The notes under the pieces are model-generated. The model did not search any database and was not told where the DNA came from. It worked only from the letters and a program-made list of their open reading frames with translations. The position numbers and the translations under genes were made by a program. A stretch of 64,000 nt of DNA from the NCBI RefSeq assembly GCF_050947875.1, contig NC_134568.1, forward strand, positions 211,487,632-211,551,631. The letters run 5' to 3'. The DNA comes from Dermacentor variabilis. Taxonomy: Eukaryota; Arthropoda; Arachnida; Ixodida; Ixodidae. Shown piece after piece: positions 10,501-22,500 of this stretch. Positions within the stretch are counted from its first letter, which is position 1. Every line of letters begins with the position of its first letter.

Positions 10501-13500
10501 CAAATTCATGGAACTTCTCCACTTTCTCTCCGAAATCGTCTGGTAGTTGTTGAGACATTGTCGTTCGCGCTCTTATTGACAAGGCTTTGCGCTGCATAAA
10601 TCTATAGCACCATGACGGCCGACCAACAAAATCAGCGGCACCGATTTCACTCGCCAAAGTGCGTGCTTTCAAGCGCAACTGCACGGTTGACAGAGCCCTA
10701 CCTTGAGCACGTTGTTCAAGAGCCCACTTGAGGAGCCGGTCTTCAAGTTCAGGCCACCGCGCCTTCTTCCCGCGGTCAGCCTTCTTTCCGCTCTTCATCG
10801 CCTGCAGTTTGGCGGATGACTGTCGCCACGTGCGAATCATCTTCTCGGTGACGTCGAAATGGCGGCCCGCAGCCCGATTTCCGTTTTCGGTAGCATACTC
10901 GACCGCAGATAATTTGAACTTTGCGGTGTAGCTCTTGCGCAACTTCGGTGGCATACTGTAGTAAGACCGAGCACGACAGGTGTAGGTAGTGGAAAACACA
11001 CGCCGAAGTCACCAACACAGACGTAATACGTACACGGTTGCGAAGTTGCAAAGAATGACTAAAAAAGAACGCCGGCTTGGCTTGTCTTGACAATGTCGAG
11101 AAGCGCGACTGTCGCCATCTTTGGGAATTTCACATTACTTTTGCTTGCGCCTCCGAAACGACCGCGTGTTTGCGATTCTGGAAGTCGTCATCCCCGCCGT
11201 TTCATGATAAAGTTCACCTAAAAAAAGTTGCGCACGGCGGTCCCCGTATTGAAGTATTAACCGTGCTACTACCGCATCATTGGTAGTGATATTTTTTCGG
11301 TGAAAAAAGCTTGAGCATGAACCTGAGTAATTTCTGAACCCGCAAAAAAAAACGAAAAATTCGCATATAAGACGTATAGGACGCACCAGCAAGATTTTTG
11401 GAAAAAAACCGCGTCTTATACACCGGAAAATACGGTATTCTCGGACAAAGACAACCGTTGGACCACTGCTGTCGTACTGAAGCAGGTCACAAGGCCTTCA
11501 CTGTTGAGCTCAGTGAAGCCACTCCAAAATAGTTTCCAAGCGCTGCACCAACTGCAGTTGGATGAAAATTGATGAGCAAAATAAGTACAATGCAGTGCAA
11601 ATCGTCACTAAATAGGGGCATGTTGAAGCAATTATTAGTTTTCTTTCTCCATTAAATAATTTGACATTTGGATCCTTCCAAGACCTGTGAAGGCCATTTC
11701 ACATGCTGCAATCAGAGCAAAAAAAAGTTGGTACAGTTGCATACATTTTAATTTTTGCAGCATGCTTTTCACATGTCTGCAATTGCGGCAATGTGATGCG
11801 CCCAGAGCTGCATGCTGTTAGTGCCACATGATGAATGCCTTTTCAGACAACACAAAAACCAGCATGTTGTATCTTAAGCAAATAGACGTGCTTTGTAATT
11901 GAATGTAGAAAATATTTTTATCTGAAGGCACAGTTGTGATTGACCAATGTCCACCCAAGGAGGCATGGCATACATTCAGAGCTATTTGTAGAATATTGCT
12001 CCTGCGACACTTTGTCAATACAGTCGAACCCACTTATAAAATATTCAAGTGCCTCGAAAATTCCATTGTTATAACCGATAATTGTTATAACCGGCTTGCG
12101 CGAAAACATCAACATAGGGGGATGGCAAAGCTGATGCAAGAAAGCTATTGTATTTACACAATTGTAAGTCGACCTATTTTTTAAAATTTGGAAATCTGAA
12201 GTGGGGGAGTCGACTTAGAATCGAAACCAAAACATGGAACCGCCAAAAAAGCAAGACCAACAAGATATCGAGGGAGCTACAATGTAGTTACAATTTTATG
12301 TTTGCTCTATGGCCCTACCCATAGTTTTCGCTATCCCGCACATTTGTTCGCTTTTCGGAATGGTTTTTCAACATTTTTTAGGGTTTTACAGCGCACACAA
12401 CACTCATGGGGGGGTGTCGATAGCCAATGGAAGTGCCGCTGTTCCATTCATGGCGGCACCCCCAGAACGACGGCGCTTGCAGGGAGTATCGATAGTTCAT
12501 GGAAGAGCAGACACCGCTAGTTGGTTCTTTATTCTATGCACTGCTCATGTGTTTCTATTTCCCTGTAGCTCTAGTTTTATGCGTTCGAATCGACTGCAGG
12601 CTACATCCTACTTCCATGCTTTCTCAGTCGTTGCTTCTATGCTTCCTCTAGAACTGCGCTGAATGAGGAGCCAGCCATAGAATAAAGAACTAAATTTATG
12701 CAACATGCAACAATCAACTTGCGAGCAATCTGGGAGTAGCGCAGTTCGCGCGGTCCATTCGTGTTTCGGAGAGTGGCAAGGCATAGAGCTATGGGCGCAG
12801 CCCGTTCTTGTTGGGAGGGGTTGAAGGGCAACAGGAGAGAGGCGCACGAAGGCTGGAAAATGAGTGCGGCAGCTGTTGGAGCAGCAGGCTATCGTGCAGC
12901 GGCTCGAATTTCTCGTTTTCCTTTTTTCTTTTCAAAGATTTCGAATTTCACTACCTTTCAGCTCGGACACCTAGCAGCCAGACTTCACCGTTAAAACCGA
13001 TAACGCGACATCGAGGCATTGTAGTAATCGGGTTATTTCACCATGGAAAACATACAAAAGTTGACGGTACAGTAGCTACTCATTGTCATAACCGATATAT
13101 TGTTAAAACCGGTGTTATGAGTGGGTTCGACTGTACAGCTGAATATGATCCCCATATTAGCTTCAGATTCTGAAGGAGTGCATAAGGCGATCAGAGAACA
13201 CCTTGTATAGTCGGCGATTCCCAGCACGTATGAATAAATGAGAGTGGGTACATACATGCTATCAACCCAGATGACAAAGCGAACACGAAAATGTAAGTCA
13301 AATGAGTAAGCACCATCACAGCTTGCATAAGTTGGCAAGACCACCCCATGCACATTCACAGCTGTAACTTTGGCAAAGATAATGCAGCAATCCCACTACA
13401 ATTATTTTCCTTTTGATGCCTAATCACTGGACCCAGCAGCACTATGCCTACGTAATACCAGGATAGCCCTGTTGCGAGCAATGGATGCTAAATGAGTAGA

Positions 13501-16500
13501 ACCCACTGAAAGGAATTGTTACATTATGCCAACCCTTCTTGCCAAACAAGAATTCCCAGACGCGAATGCAAATAACTATACTGGAAAATGTCATAAAAAG
13601 GACACACCAGTGGCATATCATCATCGCTGAGCACCTCGCCCTTGATCTCACTGATGTCAACAGTCTCGGTCTCAAGAGTCATCCGTGGAGCAGGAGGGTG
13701 GGGTGGCGATGACACTTCTGTCTTGACCTTTACAGGAGGTGGGGACATACTTTCTGAACTAGGTTTTTTCGGAGTGACCACTTCCTGCTTAATCTTCACT
13801 GGAGATGTGCTGTCCCTATGCTTCTCCGTTGAGCTCTTATGCTTTTCACGCTCCTGCAAAAGGAAAATAAGTAATATGAATGCACACTGTGCAACTCCAC
13901 CCCGCACCTAATTATTTGAACACTGAACCACCACTGTCCATAACATTTTCAGGCCAGAATTGTGTGTGCATGTCATTTTCAGGCATAATGTCATGTGAGG
14001 TCAAGTACATTAAAGTACCAACCAGACACAGAACACTTGTATGGATGCAATTTTATTTCACGATTCCAAATGAAATCTCTGACTTCGTGTTATTTAAGTG
14101 AGCACATCATTGCACCTGAATGGCTGACAAATTGTTGGACCATGAAAGTATCTGGGACATGTATAGGGGTCATATTAAAGCTGTGTTTAATATTTGTGAG
14201 GCAGAACTCTCACAAAACTAGTGCTGAGACTGCATAGAGCAGATTATACGTTTGTTTGGAAGCAATTTTATAAACAGTTTTCTGTCGAAGCACCTTAGAG
14301 AACTTATAAGCAACAACTTCATACTGCTGTAGACTAGGCTTTTGTAGGAAAATTGCATCAATGAAACTTCTATAGGTCATTTTCAGCGAGACTCCCTATG
14401 TTGTTTCCTTTTCGTGCGATCACTGCTGCTGTGGAGCCGCTTCTGATTACGTTGGCAATTTCGTTAGGGCTGCTGCATTACTAAGACTGGATTTTAGGCA
14501 TGTGCCTATTTTGTTCCTTGCTTCACAATCAACCCTTTTCATACAGTCGCTGACCAATAAACCGGACCAGCAACCTCGACATGCTTGGTAATTCGGACAA
14601 CTTTGCAGCACTGCCAATGGCCCCATAGACTTAAATGTGTAAACACAACCGATATATTGGACAGCCTCCAGCTCTACATTCGATCATCCGGACTCCATCC
14701 ATAGCTGTAGCATACGTAGACTCTGCCGCCATTATCTCCTCTAGCAACCTCGACGAGACCTCAAATAAGGCCTCGCGATTACATGCTAGAGGGTGATCTC
14801 TGAGGCTTTGCTTGAATTGTGAGGTTGCATCAGCATCACGATCAACACATCCTATTCCAGACCCCCCCCGCACATGGCCCGCTGTCGCAATTCTGTTTGT
14901 TGAGTTTGCCTTCCGGACAGCGTTCTGCCATTCTATGCTTGTTTGTTTAGTTTGCATTCCAGACAGCACTTTGCTGGCTCCATGAAGTCTTCCTCGTGAA
15001 GTTATAGACAGGCCACATCAAATGGCAGCAATGGTGGCCTCGCAGTCCATGCCGATGACGACGAAACAGCAAATACACCACAAAGACTTTTCAAACGTCG
15101 ACAATGTGGTGTCACCATGTGCCGAACTTAACGATGATGAAATAACAGAGTAAGTTCTCCCACCGTTGAACAGGAATTCCGATTCCGATGATGATTTGCA
15201 CTGTGCTCCAGAGCCTTCACATGTAGATCTGACTCGAGCCTTTGCAGTCCTTTCATCGGTGTACAGTGACAACACCACACTGGCAGAAATACAGGCGGAG
15301 TTGGTTGCACACAAGCGGAAGTGCACACAGCAACACATCGACCACTTCATCCTGGCACAGGTGCCTTAAGACGTAAATACAGTAATACCTCGTTAACACG
15401 AACTCACACATCTCGAAAAATCGTCTAAGTTGAAATTTTCCGCGGCACCGAAACATTTCTTATATGTGTCATATATTTACGGCCCATTATCTCAAACTAT
15501 TTTTGGGCCAAATTGCAGATATCTCGAAATCTTGACTGAGTGTGGAACAAAAACTCTGCCACCGGACCATTAAACAAGATTCGCGCGATGCTGCCACATC
15601 TTAACCACACCTACCACAAAGCAGATGCTTTCCCCGAATGTGATGTTTGAACCTGGCAGCATAACAACTTTGTCAAGCAACCATGTGGCACGTCATGTGA
15701 TGGGAGAGGAGTGCAGAGGCAGGCCCTGCGAAATAGCATGCTTGATGCAGTCTGTTTTGTTTGCTTTATGCAACGCACGTGATTTACCATCAGAAGTGCG
15801 ATTTCAGTTTTAATTTTATTTGACGCGAAGTACGCTGCACTGAATTTTTATTCTGCGCAATGTAGAACAAAAACGCACATGCGGCGTGCGTTCCAGTACA
15901 ACCCGCTCACAGAGTACGCAGTCGTGAATGCTCCCATCATTTTCTGTGGCACCGTTCTCGGCAAGTCCACGCTGCGTGTGTTGCGTAGTAGAATGCGACA
16001 TGAGCATTCATGAGTATACGCTATGCGAGCAGGATGTACCGGTGACAGGTGGATTTACTGACACCGAAATCGCTGGGATGGCTACAAACGGAGAGGACGG
16101 TGAAAGCAGTGGCGACGATGAAAGACCTCGAAAGGTGCGAACATCAGCTGAAACTAGAAACATAGTTCGCTTACTGCAAAATAAAGTTAAGCGCAGCAGT
16201 AGGAACGATCGGCTCATGCGATGTGTGAAACAGCTCGAGGACGCCTTTTCAGGTCCAAGTGGTACAGTGCAGTCCACTTATAATGATACCACATATAACG
16301 ATATATCGGTTATAACGATGGGTCGACATGAGAGTGTCATTTTATGCATTAGGTCTATGGGGAAAAAAACCATTTATAACGATAGGTTATTCCCCGCATA
16401 TTGGATATAACGATCAAAATTTTGCAGTCTGGACGGCGTTTTCCGTGCCAAATAATCGTAACACTTGCGTTGCTTAGTTCCCTGAAACGAACGATGTCGA

Positions 16501-19500
16501 GACGAGGCGATGTTTACCTCCGTAAGTTCGTATCTGCCGCCATTACCGCGCAGTGCGTCTCGCCCCGCCCGCGCACCGGAGAATAGCTGAGTAGGCGCAA
16601 CGCGCCACAAGATGACGCTAGCTGCTTCATGCGCGTCGGCCACAGTCGCTCCGAAAGAGAGCGAAAGAAAAAAAAAGCGACAAGCAAAGCGGCACGGTGG
16701 CGCCCGTCCCGCGTCTCTCTCGCGATAGCAGGCTGACGCCACCGGAGCAGCGTGCAACCAACAGTTCAAATGGTTCAACCCAGTTAGAAGATGGCGCCGA
16801 CAAAGCGCAAACCTGTGTCGCTTGACACGAAGATGGATATTTTGCAGGACTCTCGATGCGGCTTCAAGGTGAGTGCCCTCGTGAAGAAGTATGAGCTCGT
16901 CCAGTTAACGATATCAACCATCTTGAAAACCGGGAGCACCGCGATTGTGAAGGCAGGAGCTATCAGTGGCCATGCCGATCAGCGGAAAAGGGTTAGAGAC
17001 CCTTTGTACGCCGATGTTGAAGAGGCGCTTTACCAGTGGTTCATCACCAATTGCTTCAAGAAGGCGGGCTTTGTGCGTAAGGACGAACTTCCCCAACCCG
17101 CTGAGACCGACCCGGTGGAAGTCGCTGACATACCGAGCTCTGGGAGCTCGTTCCTACTGGTGACACAGGTGTTGTGTCGAAGGAGGAGTTTTTGACTGCA
17201 GACAGTGCTGCCTCGTTCTGCGATGAAGTCACCTACGAGGCGATCGCCGGAGATGTGCTGTCTCGACAGACGGCAAAGTTGTGCGACAGTGGCGACGGCA
17301 TCAGCGACAGTGACAACGAGATCGACAGTGGCTCCTTGACCCCGACCACGATGTCCACGCAAAGTACACTGTCGTCGATCGACTCCTTAATTGATGTTAT
17401 GCATGCTAAAGGATTGCCGCCAGTGTTCGCGCAGCAGCTGGAATCCATGCACACCGCGGTTGTGAATCTGAAGCTGCCGCAAAAGCAAGTGCAGATTTCG
17501 GACTATTTCGGCGCGCCTAACCATTGACACGGTCATTGGCGCTAGAAATAAAGTTTTGTTTTTTACGGCCTACTGTCTACATCATATATTCTTTAGAGCA
17601 AGTAGCGAATTGGAGTTCGGAGCTGCAAAGGTATGTTCCGCGTTAAAAAAAAAAAATTTTTTTTTGACAACTGCAGTCCAGATATAGCGATCATCGGTTA
17701 TAACGATCATATTTTTCGTCTTTCTCAATATCATTATAAGTGGACTGCACTGTACTACAAAGCAGACCAGCCTTACACACATTTAATTCACTGAACACAA
17801 TAGCAGTGCCGCAAAATGGCTCGATGATATCTCTGGTATGTTTTTATTTTTTCTTTGAAACCTTTACGAAGAGCCAGTTGAAACGCTCTTCTTCAAAAGC
17901 TTGTCAGTAGCGGTAATTTTTTAGAAATAACGACTTTTCACTGCAAGTTCTGCGACTTCACTTAACTCAAAATTTTTTCCGGTTTTCACTACTCGAGTTA
18001 CTGAGGTAATACTGTAAAATTATATTTTTATACATTAGCTTTTTTCATACATTCAATAGTTTGGACTTACGTTCCTCGTGGAGTCCTAATTATCGGTCGT
18101 CGACTCCATATGAGCAGGAACTGACTAAGAAAATGTTTAGTACCGTTTTTATGTCTATATATGCCTCTTTCTGGCATTAGGCCCTATAAATGCCTATTTT
18201 CAACATCGGCATCTATAAAACAATATTTAGCCTAGTGTTCCTTTCGAGTGCAGTTTCAGATTCTCATGTTACCTCACAACCTTGGTTGTTCTGAACTCTA
18301 TCATGTTCAACCATAATGTGCCAGCCCAGTCTACGTTATTCTTATAGTTGTATGGCATACTGGCAATCTGCTTTGCACTTCTCAGCCATGCCAAAAAATG
18401 CAGCTGAAAAATGCGGCAAGTGACTCTAGCAAGCAACCAATCTGAAACAGTCACTTTTCGATTAATGCAACTATCTGCAGTTTGCAAGACCTCCGTGGCT
18501 TGCCATTGTGCACACACCAGACCAAAAAGCACTTTGTACCCCCGATAGCCTTATGCTTACCCACACAAAACAGACATTAACCCTGCCTGCCTTTGAACAG
18601 CAAAAGACCCCAACAGGAAACAGTAATGCTAATATTTCAAAGCAGGCAAGAATTGTGGTTTGGCTCCCTAAATACACAAAGTATGAAACAGGCAGCAGGA
18701 GTTAACTCACTTTGTCCCTGTGCTTGTCTTTATCCTTATGCTCTTTATGCTTGTCCTTGTGCCTATCCTTGTCTTTGCTGCTGCTGTCCTTGTGCTTGGA
18801 CTCTGATGATGCTTTACTTTCCTTGCTAGCAGAGGACTCCTTCTTGACCTCTGTACTCTTATAAACAGACGATGATGAAGAAAGAGCATCTTTGGGTTTG
18901 GATGAAGAGGAGGAAGATGATTTGTGCTCCTTGCCACTGGAATGTCCTTTGGAGGATGACGACAAATGATGGCCCTCTTTGTGCTTTGCAGAGGAAGACG
19001 AGGCGCTGCCACTGGGCCTGTGAGCAATGCATCATCATTCAGGCTTAAATAAGCAGTGGCTGCAACTTTTATTTGCCAGAACGGCTCTTAAAAGACATCC
19101 AAGTTTTCAGCATTAAAACACTGCCCCACCTTCCCAACTTTACTACAATATGAAGTACAAGGTGTAAATGCACAAAAGAGCAGGCTGACGGGCCACTTTA
19201 GTTGGTATGGCATTCTGTACAGTGCAGCACAGCCAGAGAGGATTGCACTTCTAACAACTGAAAACTCATTGCAAATTGCATTTTTATACAGATGGTACAG
19301 ATGACCACAAGTAATAAACTGAGGGCATATTGCACATGGTATATTTATATTGAGAAGATGCTATAAACCTTTAGTTTTTAGCAGCATTATGTCCCTGTCT
19401 TTTCTGTCTTGCACGTTACGGTTACAGTGCGCTGCATGGAACTATACACTCACAATTTAATGCTGTTTCCTGACATTATAAACAGAACTACACATAAAAC

Positions 19501-22500
19501 GGTTCAAAGCAGAGTCAAATTGACCTTGATCTGTCAATACCTAATTGCATTGACATTGCTGCAGGCCATTTAAGTTAGAAAAGCACCCTTTGCTACAAGT
19601 GCTACATGGAACAATAAAAAAAAAGCCTTGTTTAATCTGCTTGCATGCAACCCGATTGGTTGGATATCCAGCACTAATGAGTTCACACAAAAATCCCTGC
19701 TTTAAGCCTTCTTGCATACTAGCAGGAAAACAAAATGAAGAGACAGTAGAAAATGCCATCTGCTTACCCAGAGGAAGATTTTTCCTTTTCCCTTTCCTTT
19801 TCCCTGTCCTTATCCTTGTGCTTATCCTTGTGCTTGTCTTTGTGCTTGTGATGGTCATCTTTATGTTCTTTGCTGCTCTTATGGTGCTTACTGCTGCTGC
19901 TGCTGCTACTGTGGTTATGCTTGTCAGATGACTTGTGGTGACTACTGCTGCTGCTGTTGACCACCACTCCATTCACACCATTTGTCAAGCCTGTGGACAG
20001 AAAATTACGCTGAAATTCACTTTACAATGGCTGCTTCCTACTCTGCATTCTTTCACCAAACCTTGAAAATGCACCAAGGCAGCAAACCATCCTTATAATC
20101 CCAGTGGATGACAACACGCTGTTATTTAACTGTGAATGGGCACTTGAAATGCACTAAACTGAAATGTGAATGCATACTATGATCAATCCAGCACCTGGAT
20201 CAGGAGTAATGTCGCCCAATGCTCTCTACATTGCATTCCGCATATTTCCCACTGAAGGATAACTTGTGACATACTTAACTGGTTAGGATTTGTATAACCA
20301 TAAAAATGAACCACTTGTCCAGCAATTCTTTTCACAGAAATACATGTAGGATAATGTTCATTGCTCTTCAATTCTGCAAACCTACTTAAGTGGTCAGATT
20401 AACAATACTGCTTATCCCAATGCAGCAAGTTGCAAAATTTCACTAATATCCCCCTCTCCCCTACTTTTTGCTGCAATTTTCATTATCTTTGTAATTAGGT
20501 CTCCGACTTGAGGAAATAACTGGAGCAGAAATGAGTTATAAAAAGTTTCTTAAACGTCTCCTTCATAAACAACACATTTACTGATGCGAATTATTTCAAA
20601 ATGAAGCAATGTGAACCGAGCAATCTGTAAGGCCAGGCTGATTGTCACTGTCAATGTCACTCAGCTTGTCTGCAATTACTCTTTCGATAGACAATGGCCA
20701 GGCATGGCAAAAAAGAGAAGAAGATCCTAAAAGACCTCCACACCCTGGAAGCCTCAAAGGTGACTATGTGCAGCACCCTCAGATTACTACGTGGAAGACT
20801 TGAATCATGAAATAACCAATATAAATCGGCTCGCAAAAACACTGACATCAGATTTAGCTCCTGCATTGCTGAATCTGTTGACTAGAGAATGAATCATAGG
20901 CAAATGCCTGCTTCTCGAAGTCACTGCCCCACCCTATTAGTGCAAGAGTACCAAATGAAATAATTTGGCACCATTTTATAGTGGCTATATATGCTCACTT
21001 TTGCTTTTAACACCTAAAAATGCTTTTTAAGGGCCTCTTTGCTTCACAAGCCCATTTCCTTACTTCTTCCCAAAAGAGGTGGCAGCGTTGGCAGACAGTG
21101 TTGGTAATTGCAATGCAAGCTAGCAAATAAATGCTTGAGCTGTCAATGTAATTTGAGCTTTTGAGGACCTCTCACCATCTGCCTGACACTGGTTAGCGAT
21201 GCGAGAAAAAAAAGATCACCAAAAGTCTCATTCAGCAGTGGACACGCATCGCCATGTTACACTGAAGGTGGAGATTTAGAGACAAAGGTGCAGCATTTCG
21301 AAAATGGTGCAATGTAGAATGTAGCTTGGAAAGACTTGACTATTTAAATACACTGCCCATGTGTTAGGTCAAAGCAAGCAAAGTACACTGGAAGTACTGT
21401 CGACTGTAGTTATGTGGTTCCATTTTTCAGCACCTCCCTCCTACGTAGTCGTGGAGACGATCTGCCGATGCTGGCTCATCAAAAGCAATAAAATCGGCCC
21501 CTCCCCTGCACTCCCCTGCTCTCTTTATGTAAATAAGTGTATGTAAGGAGATACACGCTATTGTGTTCCAACATGTCATAAAATGAGAAACACTTTGAAC
21601 AAAATAAAGTTCAAGTACAGCTGATTCTCCACAAGAAAAGTAGAAAGATACCTATAAAGAAAGGGGTCAGACAAGGAGGTACAATCTCTCCAATGCTATT
21701 CACTGCATGCTTGGAAGAAGTATTCAAGCTATTAAACTGGGAATGGTTAGGAGTGAAGATCAACTGCGAATATCTCGGCAACCTTTGGTTTGCAGATGAC
21801 ATGTCCTGTTCAGCGACACTGGGGACGAGTTACAACAAATGATTGAGGCCCTTAACAGATAAGAGTGTAAGAGTGAGGAGTATTAATATGCCTAAGACAA
21901 AGATCAATAGCTGGGCAAGGGAATAAAAGTTCAGTATCGCCAGTCAGCCTCTAGAGTCTGTGAAGGAGTATGTTTTCCTAGGTAAATTACTCGCAGGGAA
22001 CCCTAATCATTAGAAGGAAATTTACAGAATAAAAATGGGTTGAATCGCATATGGCAGAAATTGCAAGCCCCTGACTGGAAGCTTACCATTATCGCTGAAA
22101 AGGAAGGTGCACAATCTGTGCGTTTTACCAGTGCCGACATATGGGGCAGAGACTTGGACTGACAAAGAAGCTTGAGAACAAGTTAAGGACCGCGCAAAGA
22201 GCGATGGTACAAAGAATGTTAGGCGTAAGTTTAAGAGACAGAGGGCGGTATGGTTCAGAGAGCAAACGGGGAGAGCCAATATTCCAATTGATATTAAGAG
22301 AAAAAAAAATGGAGCTGAGCAGGTCATGTAATGCATAGGTTAGATAACCGGCAGATCATTAAGGTTACAGAATGGGCTTCAAGAGAAAGAAAGTGCAGTC
22401 GAAGATTGCAGAAGACTAGGTACAGAAGACTAGGAAGACTATTAGGAAATTCGCAGGCGCTAGTTGGAATCGGTTGGCACAGGACAGGGGTAATTGAAGA

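Larger units (their letters stand above)
15380..18014 (+). mobile_element. Middle nested Tigger element (B)
   Basis: The left end CAGTAATACCTCGTTAACAC follows TA at 15378-15379. The right end TACTGAGGTAATACTG ends at 18014 and is followed by TA. Subterminal ATCTCGAAAAAT and CACTTAACTCAAAA blocks match Tigger style. It is inserted into A and is itself interrupted by C. Confidence 0.75.
14544..18106 (+). mobile_element. Outermost of three nested Tigger elements (A)
   Basis: The left end CAGTCGCTGACCAATAAACC follows TA at 14542-14543. The right end CTAATTATCGGTCGTCGACT (to about 18106) is its diverged inverted partner. Both carry a GGTAATTCGG or GGACTTACGTTCCTCG-like subterminal block. The coding strand is plus. 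A C-terminal transposase fragment is at 15166-15369. Element B splits it just after that fragment. Confidence 0.65.

Noticed and set aside
13642..13911. Plus-strand open frame of 89 codons
   Set aside because: Antisense shadow of Top1 exon 5.
16791..17195. Host CENP-B-like gene
   Set aside because: It lies between perfect TA-flanked inverted repeats and jumps from HTH to the Tigger C-terminal motif, so it is a deleted transposase.
19590..19931. Plus-strand frame rich in Leu/Val (LILVLILVLVFVLVMVIF)
   Set aside because: Antisense shadow of the Lys/Asp/His repeats in Top1 exon 3.
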